Shown: positions 52,018 through 62,272 of the stretch, in pieces
Layout: the number at the start of each line of letters is the position of its first letter
How positions within the stretch are numbered: position 1 is the stretch's first letter
Made by a program: the position numbers and the translations under genes
Source of the DNA: Loxodes magnus
Lineage: Eukaryota; Ciliophora; Karyorelictea; Loxodida; Loxodidae
Direction of reading: 5' to 3'
Assembly: GCA_946699065.1 (NCBI GenBank)
Contig: CAMPDV010000004.1
Location: forward strand, 1,736,001 to 1,800,000
Length of the DNA: 64,000 nt
Notes under the pieces: generated by a model
Told to the model about the DNA's origin: nothing
Seen by the model: only the letters and a program-made list of their open reading frames with translations
Database searches by the model: none

Positions 52018-53001
52018 TTTAATTACTGAATTAAAGTTCACTGTATGATTGAAGCTTTTTAAAAGTTAGATTTAATGACTTTAAATGAAAATATGTTTGA
52101 TTATATATATATTAAGACGAAGATACCTTAGTAAATCATAGTAGTATAAGCTTATTCTCTTTTATTATTTTTATTTATCTAGTCCTTTTAATTAAATTCC
52201 CTCTTTTATTTCTATAGTAAGTACCAAATTTTAGCCAATAATTGACCTTGAATTAACGCTTTTTGATTTTTTTATTAGAATGAATATCAATATACAATAT
52301 TTCGATAAGAAAAGAAGCTTCAATTAAGTGTAATATAGGGCTGCATTCATTTTTTCTTGAAGCACTTTAAATTAAAATATCTTTACCACCTTAGTAATGA
52401 AATGTCTTGTCTATTTTTTTAAATAAACTCGTTTTTAAATGATAGACTATGAAAATTATTAGATTAAATGAAAAAGTAGAACTCTTCTTTAATATATTAT
52501 TCAATAATAGGTAATTAATAGTGATTATTCTATATTTTAATGGAGACTTTTATTTAAGCATAATTATTTAAACTTACTTACTTCTGCTAATTTATTAAGT
52601 GGAGCTACATTGATGTATAAGATAGGTAATGGAGCTATACATTTAAATTTAAAAGTTAAAATGAAAGTAGTTAGCATAAATAATTTACTGTATATTTTCC
52701 TTAGCATGTTATATCAAAATATTGTATATAAGAAACTAATGTAAGTAGAATTATTTTATTACTTTTAATTGTTCAATAGATACCATAATACACTTACTAA
52801 ATATAGATTTATTTTCAATATATTTTATACGAAATGTCAGATTGAAGAGAATAGAAATGTAAGGAGATATAGGAGAAAGTTATATACCCACAATAATGAA
52901 TTCCTGCATTGGTTACAGATTAAAGAGTAAAGAAATATTCTGAAAATGCTTTATAAGTTTCTTAAATTCCGACACTAGAGTAACAGTTTCCTAATAATAA
53001 T
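52018..53001. other. Intergenic region; G+C-richer segment before the macrodomain gene
   Basis: 52018-52820 shows nothing. 52830-53000 is richer in G+C and open in two plus-strand frames (one reads HNNEFLHWLQIKEQRN), perhaps the end of a small gene or an upstream exon; undecided. Confidence 0.4.
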
Positions 53002-53523
53002 ATGTCTTAAAAAATTTCCATAATTCAACATAGTATTGTTGAGCTTCGGTTAGATGCTATTGTTAATTCTGCAAACGAAGGAATGCTAGGAGGAGGAGGT
53101 CTTGATGAAATTATCAATTAAATAGCAGGTCCACTTTTGTAAATGGAATGTTCATGTCTTCCATTAATAATGCCTGGACAGTCAGCTATTACAAAAGGTT
53201 ATTGCTTACCTTGTCAATATGTTATCCACACAGTAGCTCCTTATTTAGATGAAAATAACAATCCTCAACCAAAGTTACTTTAATCCTGCTATTAGAGCAT
53301 CTTTTCAATAGCAAAATAGTTTAACATACGAACAATTGGCATCCCAACTTTAGGCACAGGATTTTATGGATTTCCTATAGCCCAAGGTGCAGAAATTGCT
53401 CTTAAGAGCACATTATAAGAGCTTTAGAATTATAATTTTATTGAAAGAGTTGTGTTTGCTTTATGGGATTAGAAAACACTTGATTTATACTTGCAGGTTT
53501 ATAAAGACCTAATGTCTTTTTGA
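53002..53523 (+). CDS. Macrodomain protein (ADP-ribose-binding / deacetylase type)
   Basis: ATG 53002 to TGA 53521-53523, 173 residues: essentially one complete macrodomain. Hallmarks: DAIVNSANEG (18-27) with the binding Asn, GGGGLDEIINQIAG (30-43), YVIHTVAPYLD (73-83) and the phosphate loop GIPTLGTGFYGFP (113-125). This matches MacroD/YmdB-type enzymes, which hydrolyse O-acetyl-ADP-ribose and mono-ADP-ribosyl groups; activity is inferred. Six TAA/TAG in the middle of the fold sit where family members have polar residues, direct evidence for Gln. The only Trp (ALWDQ) is TGG, 20 codons before the stop. Followed after 86 bp by a membrane-protein gene. Confidence 0.95.
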
Positions 53524-53609
53524 GATGCTAATAAATTTTTAATATAAATTTTATCTGCATAATGTGATTGCCATTTTATAAGCTTCTTTAATAATTGCAA
53601 ATAATAAAA

Positions 53610-55585
53610 ATGTAATTGCAAGAAAAATAAATTACTAACTAGAAATAAGCACTACCTTTTTTATAATCACTCTTAAGATTCTAAGAGTTCTACCTTTTGC
53701 TGCTTTTTATTATTTTACTTAATAAAAATTCCTTTTAAATCCTTTAATTTATTATATTTTTAGCATGGCTATCATAAAAATTAATTTTAAAAAGAGAAAA
53801 TAAAACAATTAATAAATAAATGGCTTTTATGATTTTTACTAGCATTAGGAGTTACCATTAATTTTGTGTATTACACTTGAATTTCAATAATCTAATTCAT
53901 TTAAAATAATATATTATTTTAGCTTTTAACTATTTTATAAATAGCATCTCTATTATAACCAAAATCATCAGTTATATATATTAAAGGCATTTATTTATTA
54001 TTCTATTAACTATCATTACTAACTTAATTAGTTTCCTTTATTTAGCTTTTTCACAAAATCTAATTAAATAAGATATTAGCTCTTATAACTATATATAAAT
54101 TATTATTTCTAAATTAAATTTATTCATTGAATGGCTTTATACTAATTAAAACTGAGATATTTATTTTCTTTATATTACTATTAAATAAATGACTGCTATA
54201 TATTATAGTTGCTCTATCAATATCATTTAGCTCTTTAATCGGTAATAATTTTTTAATTAATTAGTTAATAGAAAAGCTTCTACTTTATATTTTCCTCTTA
54301 GATTATTCTTAAGAGCCTTACTAAATAACTTAATCTACTTCTGCTAATATTTCTTGTACATTCTTTCAATACTACTACGAGTAATCGATCATTATTAAGA
54401 GTGATACTATTGAAATTGTTATTTATGTAGTTTATTTTTAAAGAATAATAGCCATTGCTATTTAATAATTAGCGAGTATCTTAAAAAGGAAGATATTGAT
54501 TGAGCATTGTGTATAATTAACTCTATAACTAATAATTATTGTAAGTTTTAATTTAACTTTACTCTTGCTCAGCCTTATTAAGAATACTTATAAGTTAGCT
54601 TATTCTAATTATTATCATTTCTTCTTTAGTTAGTTTCCAATATTATTAGCAGGATTAAGCTGAAGATGTCTACCTAGTTATGATCTGTATATTTAAGTAT
54701 CTGACGTGAGATAATTTAATCTTGTACTAAAGGCTAAAATTTTAAAATTAAGCTTGCTAATATTAATTGATAGAAATATCTAGGCTTTAAGTTAATAATT
54801 AGTGAGTAAAATGTTTACGAATTTAGATATTACAAACCAAAGTATTTAGAAAACGATGAACGAAGTTATATCTACAACACTACAGAACTACGAAAAAAAC
54901 AGAAATCAGATGATTTAGTACTTGAAAAAAGTATCACAATCGCTGTTAGAGTTATCATATAGTGAAAATGAAATAAAATAGGTATGAAGTAATACAGAAA
55001 GCTACTTTATATTTAATTTCTGATTTACTCTACAATGCCAAACTTCTCAATCTTACTGATTTAAAGTAAAGCTTGCAAAACGTTCTTCCTTAAGTCATTT
55101 GGAATTCCAGAGAGTAAAAGTAGGCTTTGCTCAAATGCTTAAATGCGTGGCAGTTCTTTAATATGTTTGACACTATGATTTTAATAGGCTTATGGGTTTG
55201 TAGTGATCTGCATATAAAATGCGTACTTCAATACGAAAAATAGCAAGAAATAGAAGAGTACAGGAAGAATATGACGACATACGAAAAATAAAGCATAAAA
55301 GACTTATGTGAGAACTAAGGACTTGTAAAGTCTCTGAATCAATAGCAATTAATAGATTTGCTAGTAGAACATAAAATAGTTTAAATCAATAAGTAGATGG
55401 GAGCTGAATCTTAGTCTGTGTTTATTGACCAAGAAAATGAATAAGGCGTTCCACTTGATTGAATAATGTAAGTAGTCAATTCTCAACCAGAAGAAATAAA
55501 CCTTACTTCTGATGGTGAAGACATAACAGAAGAGGAAATTTTGTAGCTTGAAAAGCTGAACAATCCTAATATTATTTTTAAGTGA
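53610..55585 (+). CDS. Multi-pass membrane protein with cytosolic helical tail; start or frame uncertain
   Basis: From about 53817 to TGA 55583-55585 one frame, spliced at a 16-nt intron (54982-54997), gives about 583 residues: seven or so hydrophobic segments (LLWFLLALGVTINFVYYTW, FILIKTEIFIFFILLL, LLYIIVALSISF, LIIIVSFNLTLLLL) and then a polar helical tail ending in acidic GEDITEEEILQLEKLNN. TGA stands at several membrane Trp positions, the last ~45 codons before the stop. No ATG opens this frame. The frame starting at ATG 53610 reads well up to about 53815 but is off by one base, so a missed intron, an error or a frameshift lies at the 5' end. The family is not recognised. Confidence 0.65.
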
Positions 55586-56770
55586 TCTTGTTCAAAAACA
55601 ATCCTTACTAAGCTATATCTTTTATTTAAAAATTCATCAAGCAAGTAAAAATTTTAATTAATTCATTCTTAATTTTATATAGCAAGTCTGAATCATATAA
55701 AGTAAAAAACATTTTTAATTTTAAAATAGCGTGCGATTTATTTATTTTGCCTTAAGTATAATATCAGAATGTAAAAGAGACTTTCATCATATTATTCTAA
55801 GGGTCATTAAATTCTTTGTTAAGCTTAATAAAATTTAGGAATCTCATTTATATATTGGAAAATAAAAACTACATTTAACAATATTAGTACATATTTAAAA
55901 CTTTGAAAGCAAATCTATTTATTATTCCTTTGAGAAATAATAAAATAGGAAGGTAACTAGAAAAAATCTAGTAATTTTCTACTAAAATCTCCTATAAATA
56001 AATACTTTTTGATTCATTTTTTACTAAATATTTATTTTGCCCCTCTTTTAATTAATTTTTTATTTCAGTTAACTTTATAAAACTAGTAGGAAGCTCTTAA
56101 GTAGACGATCCTTCTTTAACACTTTAATTTAATTTAATTTAATTTAAAAACTTTATAAAAACTAAATTAATTCTCTATGTTAAAATACTAAGAATCTTGA
56201 GCATTGACTTGTCTAAATGCATAAGATTATTTGATTGAAATAGATTAATAAATCTTTAAAATAAAAGTCATAATTTATCCATAATTTTTATATTCTTTTA
56301 TTTTTGTTAATCTGATTTTTTCAGTCAATTTCATCTCATATAAAAACGATCTGATACGAAATTTGCGAAAATAACTTAATTAATTATTTAAAAATGATAA
56401 AAATAATAAGTTACTGGATGGTAGCTTTATTATTTCTATATTAAGGAATCTTGTAATTATTATAGTTATATTCATTCTTTATTATTACCAACTCTTAAGA
56501 AATAATTAAGTAGATTAAACAAGAAAGTTTATATAAGTGCTTAAATATAATACCTACTTATTAGATAGACTGTAGTAATTCCTATTATTTAAGTTCAAAA
56601 AATAGTAAAAAACTAAAAATTAATCTATTTATTAGAAATCAGTTTATTATATATGTAGAGAATTATTATAAAGCGCTAGTGTTTTTTTAAATTGACATTT
56701 TCATAAATAGCAAAAATGATTTACTTAAATAATTCTAATTATTTTATTTAAAGGAATACTCATAATTAAA
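55586..56770. other. AT-rich intergenic region
   Basis: No feature recognised. Confidence 0.5.
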
Positions 56771-57090
56771 ATGGAATGAAACGAATTAAAATTAAGTAAA
56801 AACTTGATTATTTATATCGTTTCTTTTTTAATTATCCCAATATAAAACAATAGCATCTCTTATAAGCTCACTTTAATAATCCTTTTGATTATTGAAGCCA
56901 TATTAGGATGAGTAAATTTTGTAATTAACTGCTATATATACTTATTCTATTTAAAGCTATTATAATACTAAGCCACTATTACATTTATATCCATCTTGTT
57001 ATAATATTAGATCTCATATAATTTAGTATTCTTATATCTCTAACTATATAAAGGTAATAAGATTAGGAAAAATGATTAAATTTTATAAGA
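56771..57090 (+). CDS. Possible small membrane protein, end undefined
   Basis: An ATG at 56771 opens MEWNELKLSKNLIIYIVSFL with about four hydrophobic segments and then a polar Gln/Lys tail. Two TGA read as Trp. The frame has no stop before it would run antisense into the CFAP97 gene, so the end given is approximate and an intron or frameshift may be missed. Confidence 0.35.
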
Positions 57091-57152
57091 TAAAGAGCAA
57101 AAAAGTTAAATAAGGTAAATTTAATTTAAATTAATTTTGCATCATTAACTTA

Positions 57153-58931
57153 TCATAAAAATTCTTTGTGCATAGCAATAAACCACTTTGATATGTTTTT
57201 ATAATTAGATATATTTTCTACCTTTTCTATCAAATAGTATGCATAAATGTCTGCTATTGTTATATGCTTCTAACTTGAAACGTAAAATTCGTTTTTATTC
57301 AATACTTAGTCAAGTTTTTCTAAGTAACTTTCTAGTTTTACTTTGTTTTATATGTTAAGTTTTAGAGAACTGCTTCATGAAAAGAATCAGTCAATTTCAG
57401 CTTGTTGTTAAATATCTTTAGGATAGAAGTTATTTTTTACATCACACATGGAACAAAGATAAATTAAAGCAGCTTCACATTGATCTAATTAAAAATCTCC
57501 GTATTAAATACCAAATTTTTAGCTTTTCTGAGTTGAGAATTGAATTTAATTGAGCTTGCATAATCTAATTAAATTTATACTTAAATCATTATCATCTAAT
57601 ACAACCAAATTAGCTTTTATTTAATTATCTTAACTCTCAGAATTTTATTTTTCATTTTTTACTATTTTATCTTCTAGATTCTAGTTATTTTCTTATTATT
57701 CAACTTATTTCTAGACAATTGTTTCTGCTTCTTAAGATATGACTTCTTTCATATCTTAGTTATTATGTTGGTTAAAGTCTACTTTTTCATCTTATATTGA
57801 TTTTATTTCTTTATCTTCTGATTCAACTAGATTAGATGAAGATATATCTTATTAATACATATACTTGCTATCTTCAATCTGTGTGATCTCATCAGTTGTT
57901 TTTTAAATTAATTATCCTTAATTATTTTATTATTGAGTTGCTTAATTTTTCTAAATCTAATTCTAATCTTCAAGTTATTGAGGATTATTTTCTTATTTTT
58001 CCAACTAATCTTTCTTTACTTTATTTTCACTTTAATTTTAATTAGAAGAGTTCTTTTTTAATTAGTTATTATCTTAATCTTTAAATTCTGTATTTTGTTT
58101 TTTGCTTTTATCTCTATCTTTATCTATTAAAATTAAGTGTCCATTGACAATTTTAAGTCTAGAAGCTAGAATATCATATTATTAATTGCATTCATTTAAT
58201 AGTCTTATAGCTTGCTTAATAGGCACTTCAAGGATGAATTACTTTCCATTTTACACTTCATGGGCTATGAAATACATGGTAATTTCTGATTTGCTTATTT
58301 CCACTAAAAAGAATTGATCCTTTATTAGTTGTATGGTTTTCTTAAAAACTATTATTCTTTCTGGTTCAAGTTACTCAAAGTCTTTATTTTGAGATTATCG
58401 AAAATAAGAATTTCTTTAGGTTTACGGTTTTATAAATTTAGCTGTAGATTGTAAAGAACTTAAATTTGAAACTCCTAATTGATAAGGAAATAAGCAAAGC
58501 CTTTATAGTTATTATTCTTCTTTGCATCTCTATTCTTCTCACTTAGTTATGCTAAATTAGGTTTTTTATGAGACTATTCTATTGAGAATGGCTTAATTTT
58601 CCAACGTTATCTTAACAAGATCTCTCTTTCTTTTATCTCTATTAAGACTCTTTGGTCCTTGATGAAGAGATTTAGACCGTTCCTTTGTCATAATATCAGT
58701 CATTTTTTGTAGTAGAATTCTATTTTCTTTTTCTATTTCAACATATCTTTATTCTTGTAATGCTTCACGTCTAGAATGTCTAATTGTTGATAAACTTCTT
58801 TTATGACTCTTAGGACAAGAAGAATCAATTACCGGTTTTATATTTTGAACTCTTAAACAGTGCTTTTCAAAGTCTTTTTCTTTCTATCTCTAATCAAGCA
58901 AACGATTTGCTATTTTTTAAGCTCTATACAT
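57153..58931 (-). CDS. CFAP97-domain protein with C-terminal GST-like domain
   Basis: One uninterrupted frame from ATG 58931 to TGA 57153-57155, 592 residues. Residues 1-150 match the CFAP97/hemingway domain: QNIKPVIDSS, VEIEKENRILLQKM and KSLNRDKRKRDLVKITLEN followed by QAILNRI. This family acts in cilia and sperm flagella. A globular segment (about 185-265, KDQFFLVEISKSEITMYFIA) and a long Gln/Asn/Glu linker follow. The last ~110 residues look like a glutathione-transferase C-terminal domain (FYPKDIQQQAEIDWFFSW, KHITIADIYAYYL), as in scaffolding GST-like domains, without a visible catalytic N-terminal half. The frame stays open upstream to an ATG at 59183, so an N-terminal extension is possible. 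The last Trp (9 codons from the stop) is TGG, earlier ones TGA. Confidence 0.85.
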
Positions 58932-59208
58932 ATTTAAATACCAAGGCAAAAGTAAAACTGAAAGAGCAATAAAGTTAGAGATATGATATGAGATAAATAG
59001 CATACTTATATAATAGCTATATAAACTAACTAAGTTTCCTTAATTATTACTTTTTCTTTATAACTCTATAACTGGAGACTCTTGCTTACTGTATAAGTTA
59101 AACCTTAAATTAAATAATATCTTATTAACTTAAACCTTCTTTGCAGTTTATTAATTCTATCTCTGTTAAAGAATATAAGACATAGCAACTAAGAAATCAA
59201 TTAAAGTA

Positions 59209-60624
59209 TCATTTAAACAGAATTATCTTCTCTACTTCCATTACTGCATTTATAAGAGGTAGAGTTTTCTTTTAGCTGAAGGAAGATGGTAAATATGTAC
59301 ATGATCTAACGTCATTTGGAAGTATTTGAAGCTTTTTATATAAAGAGGCAACTAATTAGGAGCAAAAGTATCCATCATCTACTTCGCTTTTACTTCGCAT
59401 TAATTTTCCTACTCCAAAACTATATTTTTAACCTATGACTTGCTAAAATGAAAAGCTCACCTCAATAAACTGCTGTACTTAGACGAAGAAATCTTAGTCT
59501 CTAATGCATTTTAATTTTCTAAACATAATTCTATGACATTTCTTGTAGCTTATATTCTTAATTTAATTTATGTCTACTCCTATCTCACCAGCAGCTTCTA
59601 GTACAAATAATTAGTCATTAACATCTCTCAGCAAAATAGCTATATGATCATAATCTGACCTAGTTGCTAGTTATATCAATTTACTCGTGGCACCTTTTCC
59701 TTTAAAAAGTAAAAGATCTCCTGTTTAAGCTTCAGATATTAATTAACGAATATGAATGTAATCATATTTCCATCATTATGGGATTTACACTATTGGATAT
59801 TAAAGCAAATTGTATTTTTGTTCTACTTAAGTATTATAAAAAAGACAGTCAACTCATATTTGCATTTCAAGTTAGTTATTGAATTTAAGATGAAACTACT
59901 TGTTACTCTGCAAAGGTTTTATAATTATTTCATCATTTAAAACTAATAAAGCTACTTCCACTAAACTAAATTTAATTAGCCCCTTCAAATTTTCATCATT
60001 TTCATTATTATAATAGCGCAAAGAATGATCTTTTATTACTACATATTTAATCTTTCAATTTTCAAACCAAGATTCTCATTTACAAGAAATTCATCCTTTC
60101 CATTCTGCTATGTTTTGGGTTTTAAGCTAAACCATGTGGTTTGTCTTAATTTGATTTATTTACTGAACTGGAATTTAAAAATCAAGAGTCTCTATATCAG
60201 ATTCAGCACTTTCGCTATAGTTATTTACATTCTTTCTTAATTACTGTAAATCTTCATCTTGCAAAGCTGAAAAGCTCTCTCTATCGTTCAATAATTCAAG
60301 TTCAAGCTCGCTTATTTCTTCATTTACAGACACATTTTCATTAGATGATTAATGGAAACTACTAAAAGCTGAAAAAAGATTCTCCTAGCTTTCTTACTCA
60401 TTATTTTCTTCAGGTTCTTCTACAATCTCTCCTATTTAGTGAGAATAAGGTGAAAACTTAGCTATTAGTTTAGGTCCCTAGCTTCAAGCCTCATCATTAT
60501 CAGGAACTAAAGGATAATCCTACTAGAAAATTTTAGGACCATTAGCAAGCATTAACGCTATATACTCTTCTTTATCACTTATTTTGGGTATAGAAAAATC
60601 AGGACGTTATCTTCTAAAAAACAT
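59209..60624 (-). CDS. PH domain plus YiiX-type papain-fold protein
   Basis: ATG 60624 to TGA 59209-59211, with one 18-nt intron (59443-59460), gives exactly 465 residues. An acidic N-terminal region is followed by a PH domain at about 174-272 (WKGWISCKWESWFENWKIKY, then VVIKDHSLRYY), with several Trp encoded by TGA. Residues 297-445 fit the permuted NlpC/P60 papain-like fold of YiiX/YebB proteins: TGDLLLFKGKGATSKLIQLA, DHIAI with His327, LEAAGEIGV, and YFCSQLVA with the likely nucleophile Cys415. Such enzymes are thiol hydrolases acting on peptides or acyl groups; the PH domain suggests recruitment to phosphoinositide membranes (inference). It starts 21 bp after the stop of the upstream membrane-protein gene. 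Confidence 0.88.
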
Positions 60625-60644
60625 TTTATTTAAAATTACTGATT

Positions 60645-62217
60645 TCACCAAACTATTTTAATTAACTTTAACTTGACTGCACACTTCACCTCTATCATTC
60701 TGCTTCTTATATATTTACTATTAACTCTTGCTAATCTATATTTATAAAACATCAAAGTTCCTACTAACATAACTATTCTCAAGTTTATAGAGTTTAGTTT
60801 GAAACTACTATTTCATTTATATTAAATATTGAAGTGCTTTAAGGCTATTTTTAAATGAGAAGAAATAAGCATTTCTAAGATTTCTGCAATGAAGCAACAA
60901 GAAGTAAAATGGTAAATAATTAAAGAGATAAAAATAAAGCAAATTAAATAAAAGTAATTTAATTACAGATTATTCTTCACTACTTCCATTTACTAGCTAA
61001 ATCATCTTTACAATTTTCTTTATTTATATCCTTTTGTAATTTAGCTAACTAAATTACAATAATATATTCTTAAACTAAGAAATAGACAAATTACAAAGCT
61101 AGTCAGGCTGCATCTTATCTATTATATTATTCAGAAGTCTGCTTAATTCAAAAATGCTAATGTAACTGATTTCGCTTGCTTCAAAATTAATAGCTCTATA
61201 ATTTTTAACAGTCTAAAGGCTATTAAACACATTTACATAAGCATAAGAACTTTGCTAATTTTAATAGCAAAGGGAACGTCCAATATCTTTAATTAGGACA
61301 TAACGTTTAGTTAATATTCAGTCAATAAAGCTCTTTATAAAAAAGCGGTTAAAATATGTAGAATTAAATACTTATTAGATTATCAAAGTATAAAGTAAAA
61401 ATTATTATAATTTCTCCAATATGTTGATTAATGAAAAGAGAACAGTTATTTAATTTTGTACAACTGCTTTATTTTCATATTAATATTATCTTCAGGTAAG
61501 CAATCCAGATTCATTTATAGTGTATAATTTTAATATATCTAAGGTATCACACTTACTATTTATTATTATAAGAGTACCCTTTCTTAATATCTATCTTTAT
61601 GTTATATTGAGTATAAGTATGCAATCAGAAAAAAGAGGAGAGTTATTTATATGCTTAGTTACATGATAAAGCTAGAGCAAGACTAAAACACAGTGCAAAA
61701 ATTAGCAATGAAGTTGATTAGCTTATTAGAAGATTTGATTAAAATTTAGAATGAAATAAAATATAAAAATTAAAGATGCTAATTAGAATATTCTTCAGGT
61801 TAAGGAAATAAGCAAATTAAACTGGAGCTATAAAATTACTTGCTCATATTCTTAAACAAATAAGCATCTTTATTATATAAGAGTTTTAACTTTTGATTCA
61901 GTATAACTAAAGCTAAACCCTGTAATTTAGGTAAAAAATAATTAAAAAAGACTATGAAGGAGTTCTAAATAAAATAGCAAGCACTCGTACTTCTTATTAA
62001 AAGCATACTCTATAAATAAATATAAGAAGGAGTAATTATAATTTAGTAGTTATATCATAAATTATTATTTCCTTTATTTATGTTATAAAGAATGCATACT
62101 TACACTATATTACCATCAACTATAGTTAGAGCAAATAATATAATTAAAGGATTTAAAGTAAAAAGTAGATCTAATGTAGCGAAAGGTTATAAGATACATT
62201 AAGTGCTTGTATATCAT
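60645..62217 (-). CDS. Multi-pass membrane protein of unknown family
   Basis: ATG 62217 to TGA 60645-60647 with one 16-nt intron (62105-62120); 1,557 spliced nt, 518 residues. At least five hydrophobic segments are visible, for example LITLLFFLIAYLY-like, VLMLMQMCLIAFRLLKIIELLIL, SLTSFVICLFLSLRIYY, YFYLICFIFISLIIYHF and IVMLVGTLMFYKY, with basic loops. TGA encodes Trp at several sites, but the final Trp next to the stop is TGG. No pore or transporter motif is recognised. It is divergent from the CC2D1-like gene, 55 bp away. Confidence 0.75.
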
Positions 62218-62272
62218 AAAATTATAATTACAATGTAAAATTTAAAGTTAGTATTATATAATCTGTTGAATT
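62218..62272. promoter_or_regulatory. 55-bp divergent intergenic region
   Basis: The start codons at 62217 (minus) and 62273 (plus) are separated by only 55 bp of A/T-rich DNA, which must hold both promoters and both 5' leaders. Confidence 0.6.
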
